A stretch of DNA of 62,160 bases from Blastocatellia bacterium (GTDB lineage Bacteria; Acidobacteriota; Blastocatellia; Pyrinomonadales; Pyrinomonadaceae): the NCBI GenBank assembly GCA_003488005.1, contig DNND01000104.1, positions 996 to 63,155 on the forward strand, read 5' to 3'. A program made the translations under genes and the position numbers. Below the pieces are notes generated by a model. It was not told the origin of the DNA. It saw only the letters and a program-made list of their open reading frames with translations, and made no database searches. Positions 52,935-60,670 of the stretch are shown here, piece after piece. How positions within the stretch are numbered: the stretch's first letter is position 1; every line of letters begins with the position of its first letter.

Positions 52935-54254
52935 GTGGCAGAATCACGAGCAGCGGTCAGGGCCGCAGGACGACGTTTACTGCGTCGTGGCGCTCGTGGT
53001 GTGGGCCATACCGTCGCGCGCCGCAGCAGAATCTTTGCGTTCCTGGCCTTGCTTGGACCAGGTATGATTGCTGCAAGCGCGGGCAATGACGCGGGCGGCA
53101 TCGCCACTTTTGCCTCCGTCGGAGCCGAGCACGGCTACCAACTTCTCTGGATCCTCATTCCGATAACAATCAGCCTTGGCATTGTTCAGGAAATGTGCGC
53201 GCGCATGGGCGCAGTCACTGGCAAAGGACTTGCCGACCTGGTGCGCGAACGGTTCGGCGTGCGCTGGACCGCGTTCATCATGCTCGCTTTGCTGATCGCT
53301 AATGGCGGCGTGACTGTTTCCGAATTCGTCGGCATCGCCGCCGCCACCGAACTTTTCGGCGTGCCGCGTTTCATCTCGGTGCCCTTGTCGGCGTTCAGCA
53401 TTTGGTGGCTCGTCGTGAAAGGTTCCTATCAACGAGTTGAGCGAGCGTTTCTTTTGATGTCACTAGTCTTCCTCGGTTACATCGTTTCGGCATTTATGGC
53501 CCATCCCGATTGGAGCGCGGTCGCAGTTGGTTTCGTGAAACCCACTTTCAGTTTGGGTTCGGCATATCTGTTCACCTGTGTTGCCGTGATCGGAACAACC
53601 ATCTCGCCGTACATGCAGGTCTACGTGCAATCGTCGGTGGTTGAAAAAGGCGTTACCCCCGAGGAGTACCGGAAAACGAAAGCGGATGTCTGGGTAGGAA
53701 CTGTTTTTGCGATGCTGGTCGTTTTCTTTATTGTGGTTTCTACCGGCGCGACGCTGCACAGGTTTGGCATTCGCATTGAAACCGCCGCCGATGCTGCGCG
53801 CGCATTGAAACCGTTGGCCGGACCTTATGCCGAAAAACTATTCGCAGTTGGTTTGTTTGGGGCCTCGATGCTGGCGGCGGGTGTGCTGCCACTCGCCACT
53901 GCTTATTCGATCAGCGAAGCGTTGGGATTTGAAAAAGGAGTGTCGCGAAGCTTTCGGGAGGCGCCAATCTTCATTGGCGTCTTCACTTTCCTAATAGCCG
54001 TCGGCGCCGCCATCGCAGTCATTCCCAACCTGCCGTTGATTCGCGTGCTACTCGTGACGCAGGTTATCAACGGACTGCTCTTGCCCATCATTCTTTTTGC
54101 GGTTCTGCGACTGGTTAACGATCGCGAAATCATGGGCGCCTATGTCAACGGGCGGCTTTACAACCTCGGCGCCTGGTTGACGGTAATCATCGTCACCGCC
54201 TTGTCGCTGCTGTTAATTCTGGCAACGGTCTTTCCTGGTGTTTTCGTAGTCTAA
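52935..54254 (+). CDS. Nramp-family metal ion transporter, atypical metal site
   Basis: 439 residues starting GTG behind GGAGAACCTCC. Eleven or so transmembrane helices. TM1 reads GPGMIAASAGNDAGGIATFA: the usual DPGN is replaced (N51-D52-A53-G54-G55). TM6 reads GTTISPYMQVYVQSS without the MPH motif of Mn/Fe transporters. So it belongs to the Nramp subgroup whose members are thought to carry other ions, with Mg2+ a candidate. The soluble MgtE-like protein upstream fits Mg2+. The Arg-rich N-terminal extension (about 1-33) is not conserved in Nramp. Confidence 0.88.
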   Translation: MAESRAAVRAAGRRLLRRGARGVGHTVARRSRIFAFLALLGPGMIAASAGNDAGGIATFASVGAEHGYQLLWILIPITISLGIVQEMCARMGAVTGKGLADLVRERFGVRWTAFIMLALLIANGGVTVSEFVGIAAATELFGVPRFISVPLSAFSIWWLVVKGSYQRVERAFLLMSLVFLGYIVSAFMAHPDWSAVAVGFVKPTFSLGSAYLFTCVAVIGTTISPYMQVYVQSSVVEKGVTPEEYRKTKADVWVGTVFAMLVVFFIVVSTGATLHRFGIRIETAADAARALKPLAGPYAEKLFAVGLFGASMLAAGVLPLATAYSISEALGFEKGVSRSFREAPIFIGVFTFLIAVGAAIAVIPNLPLIRVLLVTQVINGLLLPIILFAVLRLVNDREIMGAYVNGRLYNLGAWLTVIIVTALSLLLILATVFPGVFVV

Positions 54255-54368
54255 CGAGCGAGCCCCTGTCCCCGCTGCGGCGCAAATCTCTCTCGCCAAG
54301 CCACGCAATCAGTGATAAAAGAATAGGCCACAAAACCCTGTTGGTCTTGCCGGAACATCAGCAAAAAC

Positions 54369-55814
54369 GTGAAGCGTCCCCGATCCAAAAACAAGCCCGT
54401 AATCTTCCTGGTAGCGGCGACAGTCGTCGTGCTGGCGCTCTATCTCGTCTTCAAATTCCATACACAGCTGTCTGATTTGTTGAACTCGATAATGGCCGGG
54501 GCAGGACTGTCGTTCGACCCGAGGACCGTCATTAAGATTTTGCAACTAGTCCTGTTTGCGACGCTGGCCTACCTCATCGTGCGCGCACTCAACACAGCGG
54601 TCTTTGGACTGGTTCGTTTGCGCCGTGACTTTGAAGCGCCGACCCTGGTTCGCAACATCTTCTCGATTATCGCGTTCACAGCGTTGTTCTTCATTATCTT
54701 CACGCAGATTTTCCCTGACGTTAACCTCGGCGCACTCTTTACGACGTCGGCGATTTTCGGCGTAATCCTCGGTCTTGCATTACAGGACACGCTCGGGAAT
54801 TTCTTCGCCGGTATTTCGCTGCAAGCCGATCGGCCGTTCCAGGTTGGCGACGTGATAACCGTCGGCGCCAACCAGCATACCGGAGTGGTCGAGGAGATCA
54901 CCTGGCGGGCTGTCAAAATCAGAACCTTCCAGAATCATGTCGTGCTCATTAGCAACAGCACCGCAGCAAAAGAACCGATCGAAGTGAGCCCGCGCGACAA
55001 TCTGAATGCGCGCTTGGTTTTCTTCAACACGCTGTATAGCGATTCGCCGGCAAAGGCGATTCATGTGGTGAGGGAAGCGGTGCGCGAGGCAGATAATGTG
55101 TCGCAGAAAATCGCGCCCGTTGTGCGCATCCGAAACATGGGCGAAAGCGGGGTTGACTACGAAGTCAAGTATTGGCTTGAAGACTATGCCAAATACAATG
55201 ACACCGACGCTTTAGTGCGACAGCGAATCTGGTATGCCTTCCGTCGCAACAACCTTAGCTTTGCCTACCCAACGCGAACGTTGCTTGTTGAAAGAACACC
55301 AAAGACCTCAGGCGGCGACGCCGCGCCCATAGTCGAGCGATTGAGTGCTGTTGATATCTTTGCGCCACTCTCGACTGAGGAAACGACAATGCTGGCCCAG
55401 GCCGCGACCAGTCACGTGTTCGCGCCCGGCGAAACAGTTATCCGCGCCGGCGATCCTGGTTCATCAATGTTCGTGGTCCATAACGGCCGCGTCGCAGTTC
55501 AGTTAACCGAAAACGGCCGGCCGCGGACGGTTGCCACGCTGAGTGAAGGGGCTTTCTTCGGTGAGATGGCGTTGTTTACTGGCGAGCCGCGAACCGCAAG
55601 TATCGTCGCCCTGGAAGAGACCGAAGTTTTGGAGATTGGTCATCAGGCGATGAAACTGGTTTTCGATGCCAATCCCGACCTCGTCGAGTCCTTGAGCCAT
55701 ATCATCACTGAGCGCCTCCAGGGCCTGGCCGCAAGCGAGGATCAGGGAGCCGCCGACAGAGACGAATCTGCCGGTCTTCTTTCCGCCATCAAGCGCTTCT
55801 TCGGCCTCTCCTAA
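54369..55814 (+). CDS. MscS-family channel with cyclic-nucleotide-binding domain
   Basis: 481 residues, GTG start at 54369. Three to four N-terminal helices (about 12-32, 60-78, 98-125), the MscS pore and beta domain (SAIFGVILGLALQDTLGNFF, AGISLQADRPFQVGDVITVG) and the alpha/beta domain to about 315. Residues about 330-455 are a cNMP-binding domain with the phosphate-binding cassette FFGEMALFTGEPRTASIVA, including the key Glu and Arg. Such bacterial cyclic-nucleotide-gated (bCNG) MscS relatives open to cAMP rather than to membrane tension. No cyclase is nearby. Confidence 0.92.
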   Translation: MKRPRSKNKPVIFLVAATVVVLALYLVFKFHTQLSDLLNSIMAGAGLSFDPRTVIKILQLVLFATLAYLIVRALNTAVFGLVRLRRDFEAPTLVRNIFSIIAFTALFFIIFTQIFPDVNLGALFTTSAIFGVILGLALQDTLGNFFAGISLQADRPFQVGDVITVGANQHTGVVEEITWRAVKIRTFQNHVVLISNSTAAKEPIEVSPRDNLNARLVFFNTLYSDSPAKAIHVVREAVREADNVSQKIAPVVRIRNMGESGVDYEVKYWLEDYAKYNDTDALVRQRIWYAFRRNNLSFAYPTRTLLVERTPKTSGGDAAPIVERLSAVDIFAPLSTEETTMLAQAATSHVFAPGETVIRAGDPGSSMFVVHNGRVAVQLTENGRPRTVATLSEGAFFGEMALFTGEPRTASIVALEETEVLEIGHQAMKLVFDANPDLVESLSHIITERLQGLAASEDQGAADRDESAGLLSAIKRFFGLS

Positions 55815-55880
55815 ACCCCTAATCGAGCACTGTTTCGTCGTTCCACCTCTCCCGCCGAAGCCAGTTTTCGCGCGATTTTG

Positions 55881-55936
55881 TTAGCATTTCCAGCCCCAGT
55901 GCCTAACTTGACAGAACCAGACTCAATCTTTATTAT
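55881..55936 (+). promoter_or_regulatory. Near-consensus sigma-70-type promoter of the heat-shock cluster
   Basis: TTGACA (55908-55913), a 17-bp spacer and TATTAT (55931-55936) precede the first hsp20 gene by about 75 bp. Immediately upstream (55881-55907), TTAGCATTT ... AGTGCCTAA is an imperfect inverted repeat that recalls the CIRCE element (HrcA target) but with one extra base, so the CIRCE call is weak. Confidence 0.6.
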
Positions 55937-56012
55937 TGCCCTGCGCTCACCGGGTGTAACCCAGAAATATAAGCCCTGCGAGCGCGACAAGAAATAAGGA
56001 GGACATTTTGTA

Positions 56013-56546
56013 ATGACCATAGTTCGTTATGACCCCTTCCGCGATCTTCGCACCCTCCAGGAAGAAGTGAATCGATTGTTTTCCACAAACCTGACCCGAG
56101 GGTTTGGCGAAGAAGGCATTGGCCGCGGCGCCTGGAATCCCAGCGTCGACATTTATGAAAACAAGGACCACATCGTTCTCGAGGCCGAGTTGCCCGGAAT
56201 GAAGCGGGAAGACTTTGAATTGTCAGTCGAAAACAATGTGATTACCCTGCGCGGTGAACGACAGTTCGAAAAGAATGAAGATTCGGACAATTATCACCGC
56301 GTCGAACGATCTTACGGTTCGTTCACGCGTTCCTTTACTCTGCCGCAAACGGTTTCGGCTGAAGGAGCAACTGCTGAATATAAAAACGGCGTGTTGCGCG
56401 TGACACTACCTAAGCGCGAAGAGACAAAGGCGCGCCGCATTGAAATCAGCGGCGAAGGCGCAGGCAGTACGGCGAAGACAATCGAAGCAAAAACGGAGAA
56501 CGTGAATAACGCGACGAAGTCGAGCCAGGCCGCCGGCGGCCGCTAA
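56013..56546 (+). CDS. Small heat-shock protein, Hsp20/alpha-crystallin family
   Basis: 177 residues with a strong ribosome site (AAGGAGGACATTTTGT ATG). The N-terminal segment (IVRYDPFRDLRTLQEEVNRL) and the alpha-crystallin domain (about 45-140: WNPSVDIYENKDHIVLEAEL, PGMKREDFELSVENNVITLR, and GVLRVTLPKRE) are complete. A long Ala/Thr/Glu tail replaces the usual short IxI C-terminus. ATP-independent holdase. First gene of the cluster. Confidence 0.94.
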   Translation: MTIVRYDPFRDLRTLQEEVNRLFSTNLTRGFGEEGIGRGAWNPSVDIYENKDHIVLEAELPGMKREDFELSVENNVITLRGERQFEKNEDSDNYHRVERSYGSFTRSFTLPQTVSAEGATAEYKNGVLRVTLPKREETKARRIEISGEGAGSTAKTIEAKTENVNNATKSSQAAGGR

Positions 56547-56570
56547 AGACTTTTGCGGATCGAACATAGG

Positions 56571-56607
56571 CGGGGTCGTCGGGCGATCAAATCGCCTGAT
56601 GTCCCCG
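56571..56607 (+). promoter_or_regulatory. Long stable hairpin directly before clpB
   Basis: CGGGGTCGTCGGGCGAT (56571-56587) pairs with 56591-56607 over 17 positions with one mismatch and two wobble pairs, closed by a 3-nt loop. It lies 19 bp before the clpB ATG and 24 bp behind the hsp20 stop. There is no T-run, so a simple terminator is unlikely. An mRNA processing site, partial attenuator or RNA thermometer is possible. Confidence 0.65.
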
Positions 56608-56626
56608 CTTCAAGATAAGAACAGAC

Positions 56627-59221
56627 ATGCGATTAGATAAATTTACGCTGCGAGCACAGGAAGCCATTCAGGCGGCAATCGAACTCGCGGAAAAAAACCA
56701 GCATCAGCAAGTTGAACCGGAACACTTGCTCGCGGCCATGCTCGAGCAACCGGAAGGAATCGTGCGTCCGGTGCTGGGCAAGCTCGCAGTCAACGTGGCC
56801 GTAGTGCTCAATGACGTGCAAGCGGCCATCGGTCGTTTTCCAAAAGTTGAAGGTGGACAGCAGTACTTCAGTTCGCGTCTCAGCCAGGTTTTTACAGCCA
56901 CTCAAAAGCTAGCCGACAAGATGGGCGACGAGTTTAACTCGACCGAGCATCTGTTGCTGGCGATCACGGATGAAAAGGATGGCGAAGCAGGAAAGATTCT
57001 GCGTCAGCATGGCGTGAAGCGCGACGATCTGTTGAAGGTCATCGAACAGATGCGCGGCGGCTCGAAGATTACCGATCAAAACGCAGAACAGAATTACCAG
57101 GCACTTTCAAAATATGCGCGTGACCTCACCGAACTCGCTCGCAAGAACAAACTCGATCCGGTGATCGGTCGTGACGACGAGATACGAAGAACTATTCAGG
57201 TTCTTTCGCGTCGTACCAAGAACAACCCGGTTTTGATTGGCGAGCCCGGCGTGGGCAAGACGGCCATTGTCGAGGGCCTGGCGCAGCGAATCGTTTCTGG
57301 CGACGTGCCGGAAACGCTGCGTAACAAGCGACTTGTCGGACTTGATTTGGGTTCGATGCTGGCGGGCGCGAAGTATCGCGGAGAGTTTGAAGACCGCTTG
57401 AAAGCGGTTCTAAAAGAAATTGAGAACGCGCAAGGGCAGATCATTCTTTTCATTGACGAGCTGCATACGTTGGTCGGCGCGGGCGCTGCCGAAGGCGCGA
57501 TCGACGCCTCGAACATGTTAAAGCCGGCGCTGGCTCGCGGCGAGCTGCGCTGTGTCGGCGCAACCACGCTCAACGAATACAAGAAATACATTGAGAAAGA
57601 TGCGGCACTCGAACGCCGCTTTCAGCAGATCTACGTTGGCGAGCCCAGCGTCGAAGACACGATCGCTATTCTGCGCGGCTTGAAAGAACGTTACGAAGTG
57701 CATCACGGCGTGCGCATCAAGGATTCAGCAATCGTCGCTGCGGCTACACTTTCCAATCGTTACATCACCGATCGCTTTCTACCCGACAAAGCCATCGATC
57801 TTATAGACGAGGCAGCTTCGCGGCTAAGAATCGAGATTGACTCGCTGCCGCAGGAGATCGATGAACTCGAGCGCGAAATTCTACAACTTGAAATTGAGCG
57901 CCAGGCGTTGCAGCGCGAGGAAGATGAAAAGTCTAGAGCGCGGCTGAAGGAAATTGAGCAGCGTATCGCCGACCTGCGCGAAAAATCGTCAGGCATGAAG
58001 GCCAAGTGGCAATCGGAAAAAGAAGCCATCGAGCGCATGCGTACCGCTAAGGCTGAGCTCGAACAATTAAAGATGCAGCTCGAACACGCACGAAACGCCG
58101 GCGATCTGGCGCGCGCTTCTGAACTGCAGTACGGCCAGATTCCGGAGCTTGAACAAAAGTTTGTTGCCGAACAAGAAAAGCTCGCGGCTTTCCAAAAAGA
58201 CGGCGTCATGCTCAAGGAAGAAGTTGATGAAGAGGACGTCGCTCAGGTTGTTGCTAAGTGGACTGGCATTCCAGTTTCCAAAATGCTGGAAGGCGAGACG
58301 CACAAGCTGGTGACGATGGAAGATCGTCTGGGCAAACGCGTGATCGGCCAGGAAGAAGCATTGGCGGCGGTCGCAAACGCAGTCAGACGCGCCCGCGCTG
58401 GTTTGCAGGACCCGAATCGTCCGGTCGGTTCATTCATTTTTCTTGGTCCAACCGGCGTCGGTAAAACTGAGACTGCGCGCGCGCTGGCTGAATTTCTTTT
58501 CGATGACGAGCGCGCAATGATTCGTCTCGACATGTCTGAGTACATGGAGAAGCACGCCGTGGCGCGCATGATTGGGGCGCCGCCGGGTTACGTTGGCTAC
58601 GAGGAGGGCGGGCAGCTTACAGAAGCGGTGCGCCGCCGGCCTTACGCAGTGATTCTTTTTGACGAGATCGAGAAAGCGCATCCGGATGTTTTCAATGTGC
58701 TGCTCCAGATTCTGGACGACGGCCGGCTGACAGATGCGAAGGGCCGCACAGTTGACTTCAAAAATACTGTGCTGATCATGACTTCAAACCTCGGCTCGCG
58801 TGAGATTCAGGCGGCTGAAGGCGACGAGACGCAGGTGCGCGAAACCGTATTGCAGGAACTGCAGGATCATTTCAAGCCGGAATTTCTCAATCGCATTGAC
58901 GATATTGTGATCTTCCATCAGCTTTCGCGCGAGCAGATCGTGAAGATCATCGACGTGCAATTGGAACGGCTGCGCAAGAGTTTGAGTGAGAGAGGTATTC
59001 AACTCGTTTTGGACGATTCTGCACGCCAGCTTTTGGCTCGCGAAGGGTACGATCCGACTTACGGCGCGCGACCGCTTAAACGGGCGATTCAAACGCTGAT
59101 ACAGAATCCGCTGGCGGTGAAGCTCCTGAACGGCGAAGTGCTCCCAGGACAAGTTGTAAAGGTCTCGGCTGAAGACGATAAGATGGTTTTTAAGAACGAG
59201 GCGGCCGCGGCGGTTGCTTAA
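56627..59221 (+). CDS. clpB: Disaggregase chaperone ClpB
   Basis: 864 residues, full length. N-domain (MRLDKFTLRAQEAIQAAIEL), first AAA+ ring (Walker A GEPGVGKT about 205-212; Walker B ILFIDELHTLVGAG), the middle coiled coil (about 400-520, RQALQREEDEKSRARLKEIE), second ring (Walker A GPTGVGKT about 605-612; ILFDEIEKAHPDVFN). The coiled coil marks ClpB rather than ClpA/C. With DnaK it unfolds aggregates. Starts at ATG 56627 with a weak AAGATAAG, behind a hairpin. Middle of the heat-shock cluster. Confidence 0.97.
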   Translation: MRLDKFTLRAQEAIQAAIELAEKNQHQQVEPEHLLAAMLEQPEGIVRPVLGKLAVNVAVVLNDVQAAIGRFPKVEGGQQYFSSRLSQVFTATQKLADKMGDEFNSTEHLLLAITDEKDGEAGKILRQHGVKRDDLLKVIEQMRGGSKITDQNAEQNYQALSKYARDLTELARKNKLDPVIGRDDEIRRTIQVLSRRTKNNPVLIGEPGVGKTAIVEGLAQRIVSGDVPETLRNKRLVGLDLGSMLAGAKYRGEFEDRLKAVLKEIENAQGQIILFIDELHTLVGAGAAEGAIDASNMLKPALARGELRCVGATTLNEYKKYIEKDAALERRFQQIYVGEPSVEDTIAILRGLKERYEVHHGVRIKDSAIVAAATLSNRYITDRFLPDKAIDLIDEAASRLRIEIDSLPQEIDELEREILQLEIERQALQREEDEKSRARLKEIEQRIADLREKSSGMKAKWQSEKEAIERMRTAKAELEQLKMQLEHARNAGDLARASELQYGQIPELEQKFVAEQEKLAAFQKDGVMLKEEVDEEDVAQVVAKWTGIPVSKMLEGETHKLVTMEDRLGKRVIGQEEALAAVANAVRRARAGLQDPNRPVGSFIFLGPTGVGKTETARALAEFLFDDERAMIRLDMSEYMEKHAVARMIGAPPGYVGYEEGGQLTEAVRRRPYAVILFDEIEKAHPDVFNVLLQILDDGRLTDAKGRTVDFKNTVLIMTSNLGSREIQAAEGDETQVRETVLQELQDHFKPEFLNRIDDIVIFHQLSREQIVKIIDVQLERLRKSLSERGIQLVLDDSARQLLAREGYDPTYGARPLKRAIQTLIQNPLAVKLLNGEVLPGQVVKVSAEDDKMVFKNEAAAAVA

Positions 59222-59227
59222 TTGTCC

Positions 59228-59290
59228 GATAAACTTCAGTTTGTCGCCGTCGTTGATTTCGCTCAACACATCGACAAACTAAAGTTTGCG
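59228..59290. repeat. Inverted repeat between clpB and hsp20
   Basis: Arms GATAAACTTCAGTTTGTCG (59228-59246) and CGACAAACTAAAGTTTGCG (59272-59290) match inverted at about 15 of 19 bases around a 25-bp centre. It is right behind the clpB stop and may act as a terminator-like or processing hairpin; no T-run follows. Confidence 0.75.
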
Positions 59291-59343
59291 CGACAAGTTT
59301 TCTAACGAGTTTGCGCATAAGATAACGGGAGAGAAACGACGAG

Positions 59344-59787
59344 ATGTCTCATTGGAATCCTTTGCACGACCTGGTTACTTTACAGGACCGGATGAACCGT
59401 TTGTTTGAAGACGCAACCCAACGCCGCGCGACTGAAGCCGACAAGAATGATGAGTTGGAACGTGCTGATTGGTATCCGGCGGCGGACGTTTATGAAAACG
59501 ATGGCGCGTTCATGGTCGCGGTCGATCTTCCCGGAATTGAACGAGCGAAACTGGATATCAGCATCGACGGCGACAACCGGTTGACGATCAGGGGCGAGCG
59601 CACCGCTCGTGACTCAACACAGCATCGCGGCGAGTGTCCGAGCGGTAAGTTTTTGCGGACCTTTAGCGTGCCTGCGTCCGTCGATCAAGGGGACATCAAA
59701 GCAAACTACAAAGATGGCGTGCTCGAAGTTCAGTTGCCAAAGCGGCCCGAGCGCAAACCGCAGCGCGTGGAAATCAAAGTTTCTTAG
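59344..59787 (+). CDS. Small heat-shock protein, Hsp20/alpha-crystallin family (second copy)
   Basis: 147 residues; ribosome site GGGAGAGAAACGACGAG before ATG. N-terminal SHWNPLHDLVTLQDRMNRLF and alpha-crystallin domain (about 40-145: WYPAADVYENDGAFMVAVDL, PGIERAKLDISIDGDNRLTI, and GVLEVQLPKRPE). Only moderately like the first copy, so an old duplication. It ends within a family D repeat copy (59790-59812). Confidence 0.93.
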   Translation: MSHWNPLHDLVTLQDRMNRLFEDATQRRATEADKNDELERADWYPAADVYENDGAFMVAVDLPGIERAKLDISIDGDNRLTIRGERTARDSTQHRGECPSGKFLRTFSVPASVDQGDIKANYKDGVLEVQLPKRPERKPQRVEIKVS

Positions 59788-59789
59788 TT

Positions 59790-59812
59790 GTAAAGCAAAC
59801 CGTTAGTTTGCG
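59790..59812. repeat. Single copy of repeat family D
   Basis: GTAAAGCAAACCGTTAGTTT-type sequence, one mismatch to the arms at 21441-21457 and 21510-21526. It forms a small palindrome (GCAAACCGTTAGTTTGC) between hsp20 and grpE. Confidence 0.7.
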
Positions 59813-59856
59813 GTGGTTCGTTATCACGATCGTTCGGGAAGTAGGTATACAAAAGT

Positions 59857-60504
59857 ATGAGCAGATTTGGCAGGGGCCGCGGCGCCTGGGACGAGGATCA
59901 GCCGCGTGACATCAGGGTAACTGATCGTCGCCGTATTCATTTGGATGATGAAGGCGAAAGCGTCGCGCCCGCCGCCGACGTGCCTAATCTCAAGCCAAGC
60001 TACGTCGAGGAGTTGGAGGCCCGTACCCGCGCTGCGGAACAAAAAGTCCAGGAAGTGCAAGGGCGTTTTGAACAATTGCGCCAGCAACTCCAGAATGAGA
60101 CTGACGAGACGCGCCGGCGTTTGAACAAAGCCGCCGACGAGCGCGCGCACCGCGAGAAAGCGAATTTCATTACGGCGCTCTTGCCGGTGTTGGATAATCT
60201 GCAGCGCGCGACCGAAGCTACGGAATCGGGCGCATCTGCCGAGGACGTGGCCGAAGGCGTTCGTCGTACGGCGAACAGTTTTGAAAATGCACTTGTCGCT
60301 GCCGGAATCGAACCGCTTGAATCCGTCGGTGAGCAGTTTGACCCGGAGTTACATGATGCGGTTGAGACCGCGGAAGTTGAACCGCAGGATGAAGGCAAAG
60401 TGATCGAGGAATATGCGCGGGGTTACAGAATGGGCGATCGCTTGCTGCGTCCGGCGCGGGTGAAGGTTGGGCGTTCTTCCGCCAGGGCTAAGGCTGTGGA
60501 GTAG
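59857..60504 (+). CDS. grpE: Nucleotide exchange factor GrpE
   Basis: 215 residues. The N-terminal 45 residues are polar and variable (MSRFGRGRGAWDEDQPRDIR), a long coiled coil follows (about 50-105, ARTRAAEQKVQEVQGRFEQL) and then the beta domain (about 130-205: GIEPLESVGEQFDPELHDAV, EYARGYRMGDRLLRPARVKV). Exchanges ADP on DnaK. dnaK and dnaJ are not in the window. Start ATG 59857, weak ribosome site. Confidence 0.93.
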   Translation: MSRFGRGRGAWDEDQPRDIRVTDRRRIHLDDEGESVAPAADVPNLKPSYVEELEARTRAAEQKVQEVQGRFEQLRQQLQNETDETRRRLNKAADERAHREKANFITALLPVLDNLQRATEATESGASAEDVAEGVRRTANSFENALVAAGIEPLESVGEQFDPELHDAVETAEVEPQDEGKVIEEYARGYRMGDRLLRPARVKVGRSSARAKAVE

Positions 60505-60536
60505 TTTCGGACTAAACCCGGAGCACCAAAATTTAA

Positions 60537-60656
60537 GATTTGAGATTTCAGATCTCAGAGCAGAACGGTTGAGATTTCAGATCTCAGAAGAGAACGAGTT
60601 GGGATGCTGAAAGAGAACGAGTTGGGATGCTGCAAGCAAACGAGTTGAAATTCTAG
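60537..60656 (+). repeat. Degenerate direct repeats in the groEL leader
   Basis: Between grpE and groEL four to five head-to-tail units of 23-30 bp begin TTGAGATTTCAGATCTCAGA (twice) or TTGGGATGCTG (twice), each ending in AACGAG or AACGG, then a partial TTGAAATTCT. The first two hold the palindrome GAGATTTCAGATCTC. No known heat-shock operator (CIRCE) is present. Could be a minisatellite or multiple binding sites for a regulator. Confidence 0.75.
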
Positions 60657-60670
60657 AAGGAGAAACGAGA

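Noticed and set aside
55881..55907. CIRCE operator for HrcA
   Set aside because: Only TTAGCA...TGCCTAA is kept, with an extra base and wrong inner bases; mentioned under the promoter but not called.
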